A DNA stretch of 64,000 nt from Eutrigla gurnardus (Eukaryota; Chordata; Actinopteri; Perciformes; Triglidae), in contig OY741271.1 in NCBI GenBank assembly GCA_963514095.1, positions 2,916,976 through 2,980,975 on the forward strand. Reading direction: 5' to 3'. Both the position numbers and the translations under genes were made by a program. Below, one piece after another: positions 46,092 to 57,100 of the stretch (position 1 is its first letter; each line of letters begins with the position of its first letter). The notes below the pieces were generated by a model. That model made no database searches. It was not told the origin of the DNA and saw only the letters and a list, made by a program, of their open reading frames with translations.

Positions 46092-49003
46092 CTGAAAAAA
46101 GAAGAAAGGAATGAAAAAGACAAGGCAACTGTTAAAATACTGAAAATTAAAATAATTTTAGAGTTCATAGGAGCTATCAATTCCCCTTAAATTCAACTAT
46201 GAATGTAAACTGAGAAGCAATAAATTAAATTCTGTGTTATGACAGAATAGGCTGCACGGTGAAGTGGTAAGCACTGTCGCCTCACAGTAAGAGGGGCCTG
46301 GGTTAGTGAGTCGCGGTTAGGGTTCCTTCTGTGTGGAGTTTGTTTGTTGTCCCCGTTCTCTTGAAATTGCCCGTGTGAATGTGAGAATGACTGGTTGTCT
46401 GTCTCTACATGTCTCCCTGTGATAGACTGGTTACCTGTCTGTCCCTACATGTCAGCCCTGTGATAGACTGGTTACCTGTCTGTCTCTACATGTCAGCCCT
46501 GTGATAGACTGGTTACCTGTCTGTCTCTACATGTCAGCCTGTGATAGACTGGTTACCTGTCTGTCCCTACATGTCTCCCTGTGATAGACTGGTTACCTGT
46601 CTGTCCCTACATGTCAGCCCTGTGATAGACTGGTTACCTGTCTGTCTCTACATGTCAGCCCTGTGATAGACTGGTTACCTGTCTGTCTCTACATGTCAGC
46701 CTGTGATAGACTGGTTACCTGTCTGTCTCTACATGTCTCCCTGTGATAGACTGGTTACCTGTCTGTCTCTACATGTCAGCCATGTGATAGACTGGTTACC
46801 CGTCTGTCTCTACATGTCAGCCATGTGATAGACTGGTTACCCGTCTGTCTCTACTTGTCTCCCTGTGATAGACTGGTTACCTGTCTGTCTCTACATGTCA
46901 GCCCTGTTATAGACTGGTTACCTGTCTGTCTACATGTCAGCCCTGTGATAGACTGGTTACCTGTCTGTCTCTACATGCAGCCCTGTGATAGACTGGTTAC
47001 CTGTCTGTCTCTACATGTCAGCCCTGTTATAGACTGGTTACCTGTCTGTCTCTACATGTCAGCCCTGTGATAGACTGGTTACCTGTCTGTCTCTACATGT
47101 CTCCCTGTGATATACTGGTTACCTGTCTGTCTCTACATGTCAGCCCTGTTATAGACTGGTTACCTGTCTGTCTCTACATGTCAGCCCTGTTATAGACTGG
47201 TTACCTGTCTGTCTCTACATGTCAGCCCTGTGATAGACTGGTTACCTGTCTGTCTCTACATGTCAGCCCTGTGATAGACTGGTTACCTGTCTGTCTCTAC
47301 ATGTCTCCCTGTGATAGACTGGTTACCTGTCTGTCTCTACATGTCAGCCCTGTGATAGACTGGTTACCTGTCTGTCTCTACATGTCAGCCCTGTGATAGA
47401 CTGGTTACCTGTCTGTCCCTACATGTCTCCCTGTGATAGTCTGGTTACCCGTCTGTCCCTACATGTCTCCCTGTGATAGACTGGTTACCCGTCTGTCTCT
47501 ACATGTCTCCCTGTGATAGACTGGTTACCTGTCTGTCTCTACATGTCTCCCTGTGATAGACTGGTTACCTGTCTGTCTCTACATGTCAGCCCTGTGATAG
47601 ACTGGTTACCTGTCTGTCTCTACATGTCTCCCTGTGATAGACTGGTTACCTGTCTGTCCCTACATGTCTCCCTGTGATAGACTGGTTACCTGTCTGTCTC
47701 TACATGTCAGCCCATGTCAGTGACCTTCCCCCAATGTCAGCTGGGATCAGCTCCCCCAGGTAGTGGGGTTAATAAGCAGTTGATAATTGATAAATAGAAA
47801 TACTGACCCCAGCTCTGAAAATGATATAGAAAATGTCATTTTCGAAATAGAATGAACCTTATGTCTGAGCGCCTCCACTATCAGGTCTCTTCCTCCCCTG
47901 ACCCTCTCGTCCTTTTTTGAAGCTTGGAAGACATCCCCGATAACTGAGACAAGCACGTGAGACTGAAAAAGTGTTTAGAAAATGAATATTAATATTAGTG
48001 ACCTCCTGCTCAAATAAACCATCAAATTGTTCCTACAGGGAATGCATAGCTGCTGTGATATACTCACAAACTTGTTGCTCTGGAACAGATAACAATGGTT
48101 CATGTCTGCTGCAGGGTGTCTGGCCACAAATCCAAAGACTTTGGGTGAAGATGGCAGGACAGCACAGAAGGAAATAGTGGACAGAGGACACGAGTACAAC
48201 AAAAACTGAGGAAAGAAAAGATAACTTGAAGATTGAAAGTGATAAGTCAAAACCAAGCAAGTAATCAAATCTAATGCAACATTGGACTGGTATGATAACT
48301 AGTACACTTTTGTCACACACCTTGGTTTTGTTTTCCAAAATATCTATCCCACTCAGTGACAGGAAGAGATGGACTTTGATCTTCTTTGCTGCCTTTTCTG
48401 AGGAGGATTGATGAGGTGTCTTGGATGATAAGGGAGGGATTACATGTTAACTGCATCTTTAAAGCAAACATATTTAGTTAACAAGTCCATATACAGCCCA
48501 TGTTGTCATAGAGTGGATACAAACTTCGTTTTTCATGTGTATAAGTCTTCTGATGTGCAGAAAAACCCCAGCCTCTCTTGCCTATTTCTGTCAGACAACT
48601 AAAATGGGATGTGAGTGGTAGATGCGGACCTTGAGGCTCTGAGCTGCTTCAGACATGATCTGTAGTCCGTAAGGGTGGACCACCTCAACTCGGCCAAGAA
48701 ACTACAGTTTAGAGAAAGAAATACACATGAAGTAAAGTGTCGTACAAGCCTGAATACCAGAAGAATTTCACGTTAACAAAAGCTTCTCTTGCTGTACAAT
48801 ACAGTCTGTATTAGAAATCCAGACCATGACATATTGAGCCAACTGAAACCAAGCACATGCTATTGTTCAGCTGAAATGATTAATCAAAAGTATCTCTCCA
48901 TGTACCCGATTTTCCACATTCAGAACGCTATTTTGAACTGTCAAAAATCTGTATTTACCTTTACTGGAAAGGAGATCTCATTGTCATCCTCCGTGTCACT
49001 CAT
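46026..49003 (-). CDS. Compact PTB/PID-domain adaptor, GULP/CED-6-like, complete six-exon gene
   Basis: PTB domains bind NPxY-type tails of membrane receptors; GULP1/CED-6 is an engulfment adaptor of this class (established). Six minus-strand exons, 49003-48959, 48701-48630, 48419-48321, 48205-48068, 47962-47858 and 46091-46026, all with GT/AG borders and all phase 0, give a 174-aa protein. It opens MSDTEDDNEISFPVKFLGRV, with FLGRVEV as the first PTB strand. It continues with IKVHLFLSLSGIDILENKTK, CPLSTISFCAVLPSSPKVFG, FVARHPAADMNHCYLFQS and the C-terminal helix SVIGDVFQASKK, and ends in a short basic coiled coil (LLRENVELKRRLAG). GULP1 shows the same order, including the coiled coil after the PTB, but then has a long tail that is missing here. 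JIP-type PTB domains are the next most similar. The orthologue name is not recognised; the family call is inference from motif order. Confidence 0.85.
46245..47760 (+). mobile_element. Fish interspersed element whose tail has expanded
   Basis: Left part: GGCTGCACGGTGAAGTGGTA, AGCACTGTCGCCTCACAGTA and TCTGTGTGGAGTTTG. Right part: CCCAATGTCAGCTGGGATCA. These are the two ends of a common fish element (GCACGGTGGTGTAGTGGTTA type). Between them the GTGATAGACTGGTTACC motif, normally single, is amplified. Confidence 0.75.
46385..47715 (+). repeat. 1.3-kb minisatellite of 40/41-bp units in the last PTB-gene intron
   Basis: About 32 copies of GTGATAGACTGGTTACCTGT plus CTGTCTCTACATGT, ending CAGCCCT (41 bp) or CTCCCT (40 bp). 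The two end types are intermixed; runs of the CTCCCT type cluster near 47430-47690. Confidence 0.96.
47858..47962 (-). CDS. PTB gene exon 5
   Basis: 35 codons, SHVLVSVIGDVFQASKKDER, VRGGRDLIVEALRHK: the C-terminal PTB helix and a charged linker. Acceptor TTTTTCAG|TCTCACG, donor CATAAG|GTTCATTC. Confidence 0.88.
48068..48205 (-). CDS. PTB gene exon 4
   Basis: 46 codons, FLLYSCPLSTISFCAVLPSS, PKVFGFVARHPAADMNHCYL, FQSNKF. This is the most diagnostic PTB segment (ISFCA, FGFVARHP, CYLFQS). Acceptor TTCCTCAG|TTTTTG, donor AAGTTT|GTGAGTA. Confidence 0.9.
48321..48419 (-). CDS. PTB gene exon 3
   Basis: 33 codons, TPHQSSSEKAAKK followed by IKVHLFLSLSGIDILENKTK. The acceptor is CATCCAAG|ACACC. A nearer AG (CCTCCTCAG) would put a TGA in frame and is excluded by phase. 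The donor is ACCAAG|GTGTGTG. Confidence 0.85.
48630..48701 (-). CDS. PTB gene exon 2
   Basis: 24 codons, FLGRVEVVHPYGLQIMSEAA followed by QSLK: PTB strand 1 and helix 1. The acceptor is CTGTAG|TTTCTTGG. The donor AAG|GTCCGC is weak, but it is the only site that keeps phase with exon 3. Confidence 0.85.
48959..49003 (-). CDS. PTB gene exon 1 (start codon)
   Basis: 15 codons, MSDTEDDNEISFPVK, acidic then entering the PTB fold. The donor is GTAAAG|GTAAATAC. A possible non-coding acceptor (GCCTGCAG) lies 11 nt before the ATG, so the 5' UTR may be spliced. Confidence 0.82.
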
Positions 49004-49975
49004 TTTAACACGTCTGCAGGCTAATTTCAAGATGAAAACTTAAGACATTCAGGGTTACATTCATGTTTAAATCATGAAAGATACTGTAAATAAATTCCTC
49101 TTACCTGTGTAAATATACTTTAACCGAAGTGAATCCTTACTGCCTTACAAACTGATGGGTGTAAAGTCTATTGCAGTTAATGAGTAACTGCACGTCTTCC
49201 TTATTGCCCTTCATCAGATATTGAGGCTGCCTGGAAATGTAATTGATACATCTGATGATTTACCAAAGGCAATTTGAGCACATGGAAATATAAAACCACC
49301 TACAGTAAATGTGTCTCAATGTAAAACCACCTAAATGTCCATAATGTAACAGCATAATCAAGAGTTCTTACAGTTGATTTACTAGATAGTCTGAGATGGA
49401 CCCCTCCTTCTTCCATGTTTTTTTTTTTCAGCTCACTCTCTACTCACTCAGATACAAGTTTGATAGTAGGAGGGGTCTAACTAAGGACAAAGGTCCAGCA
49501 CTATAGGTAGTTATCATTATTGGAAGTCAACAGGCATACTAAAACAATATATTTGATTTTGGTCTGATGCTATGTGATGCTTGGCACTCCTATCACCCCA
49601 CTCTCAGGAAATACACCTATTTCTCACCAGTCCACGGCTCTTACTCCTGGACTGACTTTGTTTTAACCGTTAGCTCAATCATAGCTGATATTGTCAAAAA
49701 ATTGATACTCAGATATTGATCGATTTAAAAATTAGAATCGGATTAGATACTACTCTTCACCTCCTCCAGTTGACACGCAGCTTCACCCAGCAGCACTGCA
49801 GCAGGCAGCCCCACAGCCCTGTCCCTCACTAGCAGCTGAACACATGAACGCTTTATGATGAATTTCTAGAGTCAGTAAAGCTCCTGTTTTAATAACATTG
49901 ATGTTTTTAAGGGTTTAGTCTTTTAAGTTAGCGGCTATGGAACCACCCCGACCTACCTCCAAGTCCTAGTCAGAA
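49004..49975. other. Upstream flank of the PTB gene
   Basis: No CpG island and no recognisable TATA box. AT-rich, with possible 5' UTR exons that cannot be placed. Confidence 0.35.
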
Positions 49976-49979
49976 CCCA

Positions 49980-50412
49980 CGCCCCAGCTAGAGCACTCTG
50001 CTCAAACACCTCGGCTGGCCGGCTGGTACCACCGTCACTAAGAGCAAGTAAAGGTTGCAAAGCCAAGTCACAACTACTCTGTTCTGACGCCGCAATGGTG
50101 GAATGATCTCCCTGCTGATGTGAGGGCCGCAGAGTCCCTCCCTATCTTCTGTAAGAGACTCAAGACCGTGTTGTTCAGAGTTCACCTGGACTCTGCTTAG
50201 CCTCCATCTTCTACCCACAAAATCTAAAATAAAAACAACAAGAAAAAAAAACCTGTAGTACTCATTGATGGTTTGTATGTACGGGCACACACTTTGGGTG
50301 TGCTTGAACTTGTTCTTGTGAAATCCTTACTGTACTGAGATATACTGTTCACTTTCTTCCAACAAATCGCTTTGGATAAAAGCATCTGCTAAATGCCCTA
50401 AATGTAAATGTA
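49980..50412 (+). mobile_element. LINE 3' end with AAATGTAAATG tail
   Basis: WWNDLPADVRAAESLPIFCK-type coding (from ATGGTGGAATGATCTCCCTG) and TCAAGACCGTGTTGTTCAGA are the L2-like LINE terminus. The tail TCGCTTTGGATAAAAGCATC and TGCTAAATGCCCTAAATGTA is shared with other copies in the window. Confidence 0.75.
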
Positions 50413-50429
50413 ATAAAGAGATACGTTAA

Positions 50430-51920
50430 TCGTAGAGCTAGGTGAGCTTTTTGTTATAGTTAGACCACAATTGAGCAGTATATAGTGGTGTAATGTAGGT
50501 TCTAAACAGGGAGCACTTCCTTAAGAGTATGTTAGCTTGAGAATACATTTTACAGCGCTGTCGGTAGAGATCTTTGTCATCTGTCCAGTCATCAGATATG
50601 ACATGACCTAGGTATTTAACCTCCTCACACACACCAAGAGGACTGTCTAACAAATAAAAGGTCGGGAAAGTTGATTTCCTGTCCTCAACGCTTCTAGCTA
50701 TCATTACATGGCTTTTCTTAGCATTATATTTTACGTCATGATCAAGGCCATACTGGGAACACACCTTCAGCATCTGCTGCACCCAAGCACTATATGGACA
50801 GAGCAAGACCAGGTCATCTGCATACATAAGATGGTTTACAAAAGTGTTGCCCATAAGGCAGCTTAGTCTATTTAATTGATTTGATAGGTCATCCATGTAT
50901 GTATATACAGTATATCCATGCATCCATTACTGACACAGAATGGAGCAGATACAGCATTGTCCCATTTAGCCTGGAATGTTTGATCAGCGTACCAAAACAC
51001 TAAAATTCTCACTAAAATTTGGGAGCACCTCTTTCCAGCAGTTTTACAAACAATTTTTCATCATAAATTCTGTCAAAAGCTTTTGACGCATAAATAAAAC
51101 ATACAAATACAGATGAATTCAGGCTAGTGTACCTAGACAAAATCTCTTTAAGAGCATATATACACGTCAGTTCCATGCTTTCTTTTGAACCCAAACTGAT
51201 TGTCATTAGTGAGGACATACAACAGTATTCTCTCCAGTACTTTAGACAAGATACTGGCTAATGCAATAGGTCGATAATTGTCAATACTGTTAAGCTTACC
51301 AGCCTTGTCTTTCAGCACAGGCACTATGAACCAGGAAACCATTTAAACATATGGAAAGCAAAGAACAGAGCTTATGGCTCGCATATTTTAGATGCTCTGC
51401 AGTAATGCAGTCCATACCACAGGCTTTGTTGTTATCCAACATATTCATGGCATCATAGATATCTGCTACCTAACTATCATATCTGCTGGGACATTACTAT
51501 GTCCATGAATGATTGTAACTGGGTTACTTTTGACACAATTAAAAAGGTTACGGTAATGCTCACGCCAGAGCTCAGCTATTTTTTCTGGGCTACTAACACC
51601 TTCAGTGTCAGACGGTAGGGGTGTTTTATTGTTATTGATTACTTTAACCTCTTTCCAGTAGTCAGTACGATTGTTGTTCTGTAGCTTTCTGGCAAACGAG
51701 TGCTTACTTAAATTTAGCATTTGTGCGTTTTTTCATATACCCCATGTCTAGGCCTACCTGCCTCTGACCAGAGTCTGAAGGCCTCTCTTGCCTCAGCGTA
51801 CTGCTCAGCCATAAACTCATTCCACCCACGTCTGATGTTGGGCACCTTACATTTACTTTTACACAAAGGTTCACTGGCAGCATTGAGACATTTCACAATA
51901 TCATCATACATGGCACAGAT
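50430..51920 (-). mobile_element. LINE relic with RT, between the PTB gene and sars1
   Basis: Minus-strand blocks: VPVLKDKAGKLNSIDNYRPI and ALASILSKVLERIL (51342-51148), CFIYASKAFDRIYDEKLF (51110-51050), HLMYADDLVLLCPYSAWVQQ (50835-50775) and VKYLGHVISDDWTDDKDLYR (50625-50560). Frameshifts separate them. Non-LTR; clade not resolved. Confidence 0.85.
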
Positions 51921-52079
51921 GTTTTTAGAGTCTTGATGTGGAGAAAGAGCTTATCCGACTGCCAAGTTATACTTTGCACATATAGTGATGGCAGTACATT
52001 GTAATTGTGACTGCAATTTAATCAATTATAAAATATCTAAACAAAGTTTGTTGTTTATGTGTATCTGGTTCGACCCTTC

Positions 52080-52155
52080 TCCACAGTAGAAGTCTGGTTT
52101 TCCACAGTAGAAGTCTGGTTTTCCACAGTAGAAGTCTGGTTTTCCACAGTAGAAG
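52080..52155 (+). repeat. 21-bp tandem repeat (3.6 copies)
   Basis: TCCACAGTAGAAGTCTGGTTT repeated head to tail. Confidence 0.93.
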
Positions 52156-52995
52156 GGTCTGCCTAAAGAATATCGCATCGCTGTGATCAGGGAAAAAAAC
52201 GCAATGCCTCGTTTGTATTTCTTTCAACCAATCACAATGATCGTGAGCGGTGCTAAGCTTGGGAAGCCGCTGCGGTGCGGCAGCAAAATAGCTTCTGGAG
52301 GAAACTTGTTTGGATGGAACGTCAAGCCCCATGTCTGATTCCTCAGAAAAGAAATGTGGACTGTGTGACGAGAACAAAAAACATAATTTGATGGTCGGTG
52401 AAAAACACCGACCTTTTGCTAGCTGTGTGTAGCTCTGAACCGATATCAGGAAGCTCGTGTGAAGTGGAACGGATCGGTATGTCGGTCAAGTCAACGTCAC
52501 TGGAGCATGCTGCTGCTAAGAGATGAACCAAAGCAACTCTGGCTGATGACGGCTGTGTCAGAACACGGATCAACATTGGGCAGAAGTTGCTAGTTGCTTT
52601 GAGAACGGAGACACAGAAAGGGGAAGGGGAGGAGTCAAGGCTGACTTCCTTCCTCCGGGTGTTGATCCCGAGCCTTCACTTCCTGTTATCTAGTATCTGG
52701 GTAACAGCTGGTGGTGAAGGCCAGTCCTCGGATTGACTCTTTCAACCAGTTGTAGTCTTATGCAAATTGTTATTAATTATTGGCATTTGAGTATGAACCT
52801 TTGACGTTGAGAGTGATTTCAAGCTTTGGTTATCCTTCCCTGATTCCAGTGAGGTGCCCCGTTTTTATACATTTGTAGTAATAATCCTATAGTTTATTAG
52901 TAATAATTTTAAAGGTGAGATTGATAACATCCAGCCACTAGATGTCGCACTCACACTTCCATTGCATTCAGTCACAACACAGCTGTTGCTTTGGT

Positions 52996-53030
52996 GGTGC
53001 ACAATCAAAGTGATACTTTGATTGTGCACC
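52996..53030. repeat. Perfect hairpin, 16-bp arms, 3-nt loop
   Basis: GGTGCACAATCAAAGT, loop GAT, ACTTTGATTGTGCACC. Confidence 0.95.
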
Positions 53031-53329
53031 TTTCTAAAAGCTCTGTGGATTTTTTTTTTAAATATTTGTTTAAATAAAATTGTTATCAATATTCCTGATA
53101 ATCGTTAATAATTCCCTTATAACCAGATGTAATTTACCTGTGCACAACACTACTGATGAATTTTAGTACATAGAAGTACATCAAGTGATACACTGTAGAT
53201 GTACGCATACTGCATGTTAAAACTTTAAAAGACATGTACTGTAGACTTGATGGAACAAACAAAAGACCTCCATATCAACTGTATTTAATTGTCAGTGAAG
53301 GGCAGGTCATCAATGCGCAATCATATGTC

Positions 53330-53335
53330 TTTATT
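53330..53335 (-). terminator. sars1: Candidate sars1 polyadenylation signal
   Basis: AATAAA on the minus strand, about 650 nt past the sars1 stop. The stretch between them (53336-53987) has no repeat signature and reads as an ordinary 3' UTR. Confidence 0.4.
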
Positions 53336-53987
53336 TTTGCAATTTCATAAAATGTCAATGTCTTGATCATGAATGAATGAATCGGTAATGATGCCAGAAG
53401 GATGGTTGAAGATAGGGGGAGCCCAACACAGACACTAGTATTGATCAGGACACCAGAATTATAGAAGTTACAGCAACTTTAAAGCTTTTTTTGATTGCAA
53501 CGTTATCAACCGACTTTTCCAGAAGAGCTGCAGGTTTGGTTCTTCTTTTCAATGCCAATAACAGATCCAATATAGCTGGCTCCCAACATGTATCTTTATA
53601 GTTTAAGTCACTGAAACTTCAATGAACATTATGCCAGAAATGTTGCTGTAGATGCAGATTGTGAAAACAAGGACATACTCTGTCCCACTATCAGCTCAAG
53701 GAGGCTCATTGTTGCTGCGGAGAAAGGGATGGCAGACAGGTGGACAGTGAACTCTAAAGTCACCTGAAGGGAAGGTAAGAGCAGAGAGGTGCATGTCTCG
53801 GTGAACTTGACGTGAATGTGGAACAGCTGAGATGAACACCATCCAGTCAGGTACACGCAGAGGACCGAGCTGCTCCTCATTAGAAGGATGACATGGACAG
53901 TAAAACTGAACCTGATGGTTACACATGAGACTCTAGTGCAGCAGGGTATATCTGAGTGGTTGGTGAAGCTACAGTCGCAGTGTTCTG

Positions 53988-54148
53988 CTATGAGTCGTTG
54001 ACGCACATGGTCTCCATGGCGTTGGGCAGGTTTTGGTCTCCTCCACCCTGTGTCTTCTTCTTTCCTCCATCATGCTGTTTCTTTGCTTTCTTTGACATCT
54101 CCTGATCAATAGGAGCAGGCTTGACGAACTTAATGAACTCCGTCATAC
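53988..54148 (-). CDS. sars1: sars1 terminal exon (stop codon)
   Basis: Encodes GMTEFIKFVKPAPIDQEMSK, then KAKKQHDGGKKK and a variable tail ending METMCVNDS, then TAG. The lysine clusters correspond to the vertebrate-specific UNE-S tail, which carries a nuclear localisation signal in human SerRS (known from the family). Confidence 0.95.
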
Positions 54149-57100
54149 CTGGTGGTGAAAGATGATTAAAAAGTAAAACTGTTAGGAAACGCCACCAAAA
54201 CAAACTGTCAGCGCTTAAAAGAATAGTTCAACATCTGGGGAAATACAATTTTCTTGCTTTGGTTACTTAGACGATAAGATGGACACCACTAGAGAGAACT
54301 CTCCTTTGTACAATGAGGGAGAGTACATCATGTGTTGATTCATTTTTATTATTATTAATTATGGTTGCTGGGTGGACTCTTTACAACTTGGGATATGGCC
54401 AAGCTAGCCGTTTCTATTGTGCTAAGCTAAGCTTCTAGCTGGCCGGCATGACGGTGGTACTCATCTTCTATTTCTTGGCAAGAAAGCAAATAAGCACACG
54501 TCCAAAAATGACCCTTTAAGGAGGCTGAAGATGAAGCTCATTTGTTTCTGTAAACTGTTATGTACAAGCTAGGGCTGGGCGATTTCTTTTTTTATTTAAT
54601 TGATTCATTTGCATTATTCATTTCCTAAGGTTTGTGAGATGGCTGAACTGCAAAATCGCAATTTAAAAACAGTGCTAGACTCGGCAGATTTGTTTTGCTA
54701 GCGTACATCCGGTCACCTGCGACCAGTCACGCGATCGCTGTTTTGTGGACTTTTCACGGAGGTTTCTGTGTAAATAAGTGTTGTATATAATAATGTTCGT
54801 AATGTTTTTGAGTGATCAATAAGTGTTCTCCTGTTGTGTTTACACTATGTTTACTAATTTATTATTCATTTGTCTTAATCTCCGAGTTAAAAGGTCGTCA
54901 TTTATATAGTGCTTTTATCCAAAGCGCTTTACAGTGTTGACTGACATTCACCCATTCACACACCGACGGCGGAGTCAACGACGCAGGGCGACAGCCAGCT
55001 CGTCATTAGGGTGAGGCGTCTTGCTCAGGGACACAAGGCACTCAGCTAGGAGGAGCCGGGGATCGAACCAGCAATCTTGCGGTTACCAGCCAACCCGCTC
55101 TACCTCCTGAGCTAAACCCCCCCAGTTAACCATTTTTACTCTTTATTTAACCAAATTACTTTAGTTTCGCTATTTTACGGATTTATTACTGCACTTTAGG
55201 AACTCATCTATTTGAATCTAAAAAAACAAACAATCCTTGCACAATAATGACAGCAAAGTTGTGCCGTTTTTTTTGTTACTTTTTTATTCTTGAACAACTG
55301 ATTTGTTCACATAGGCCTAGACTACTTGGTAATCTCATTTATTGTTGGTCTTTTTAGTTTATTTAGAGTAAAACAGGGTTTAAATCGAAAACTGTCCATT
55401 AGTTTAAAAAACTGTCCATTAGTTTAAAAAAAATGGATATTTTATTTTTAGGCCAAATTGCCCAGCCCTATGTACAGGGCTGTTTGTTGTAGACCAGGGG
55501 TCTCAAACTGGTGGCCCGCGGGTCACATCCGGCCAGTTCCCCCCTCTCCATCCGACCCACGATGATGTCAAACATATTACGTTTTTTTACATTCAATTAT
55601 TTTATTATTTTATACTCTTTTCATATCAATTGAGACTACCCCTTGTAATAAAAACACAATTCTATTTGTTTAAAAAAGTTTAACTCTCATCCCACACTCC
55701 AGTCCAGTGGTGGCTGGAAGTTTCCCGCTGCTGGCCTGAGTTTTTGTTTTTCTTAAGTAATATTAACAGACAACCATAGACGCGAGACGTGCGCTGCGTT
55801 AACAAGCCATCATTAAATCCACAGTGACTCCGGTCCGTCAGCGTCTCTGTCCGTCTGTCAGTAGCAGCCCCCCTTCTCCCCTCTGTGAGACTCATCACGT
55901 CTGAGCAGCAAAGACATTTAAAAGCCTCTTTGTTCGGCTCTCAGGACTTTGGTAACTTCTAACTGGAACTCTGCTCTGAAGGTCACTTTCTTTCCAAGTA
56001 CTTTCACAAAACGTCTATTTATTATTTCTTGTTCTTTCAGCTGAATAGGACTCATGTTAAGTTACCGCTCATGGAAACCCAACATTTCCCGTTTCTGATG
56101 CTTCACAATAAAAGCTTTAAAATAACAAAGTAAGTTGTACTTTTATTGTGAATATTTATAGGAAATGAATGCGTTTATTTGCGTTAGACCCAATCTTTCA
56201 TAGTCGTATGCCATCCCTTTGATTAATAACAATAATAATAATAATAATAATAGGCTAATATCAAAAATAATAATTATCACAGGAAGAAACTGTTGTGATG
56301 TTAAAGATGTTGTGACCCTCTTTAATATGTACCTGTTTTAATTGAGGTTCATAAGACTTCTTAATAGGACTAGTTGTTATAGGAACAGTGCATTGCACTA
56401 AGCAGTGTTGTTAAAGAAATGTTGAAATATTGAAATGTTCACAAGAAATGTTTTGATATCCATATTGTGTGAATAGTTACATTGATCAAGTAAACTGAAA
56501 AATAAATCGTTAGATTAATCAAAAAAAGAATGGCTAGTTTAATCGATTGGGACATCTCTAGTCGGTATTCCCATTAGCCCATGGCTTCAAAACAACTATG
56601 AAAGGTGAACTTTAGCTTGTCTCACATATTTACACGGTTCTTCAACAAGCCAAGTTGCTGTGCATCATTTACACGTTGCTTCGTACAACGACGGCCTCGT
56701 ACGAGCAACTAGCGGCTTTTTATCTTCTCCGGAAGGACATTCTCAGCTCGTTAAAGGCATCGGTGATGCGTCGCCTAGCAACGTGTCTTCAAAGCGTCGA
56801 TGTAAACAAACACAAGGGACAGTGCGCACATCAAATCTCTGATAGCATCTGTACATTTTAAACTTGGTTTCCAAATCACCTGTAGGGGATCCAGTCCTGC
56901 TACGGCATGATATGGTGGTCTTCAGCATGCGTTACGCTCCTCGGCTCGTGTTGTAATTCTGCCCCATGCTACTTTAAATATGTTGCTGTAGTTTGTACTT
57001 TTTCAAACATGCAGGAGGAATTTAATAGTAAAGTCTTGTTTTCAGCATTGTGTTCATACCACCAAGTGTATTTCAAAGTTGTGGTGAATTCTGTTCAAGG

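Larger units (their letters stand above)
51940..53330. other. Intergenic between PTB-gene upstream and sars1 3' end
   Basis: Holds the 21-bp repeat, an unclassified repeat at 52770-52862 related to 25130-25215, and the perfect hairpin at 52996-53030. No exon was recognised. Confidence 0.45.

Noticed and set aside
48321..48397. Alternative acceptor CCTCCTCAG for PTB-gene exon 3
   Set aside because: It would enter the next frame and meet TGA after 14 codons; the CCAAG acceptor at 48420 keeps phase and extends the charged linker.
53629..54006. 125-codon minus-strand frame across the sars1 stop
   Set aside because: Out of frame with the clear sars1 terminal exon and without protein-family motifs; it lies in the 3' UTR.
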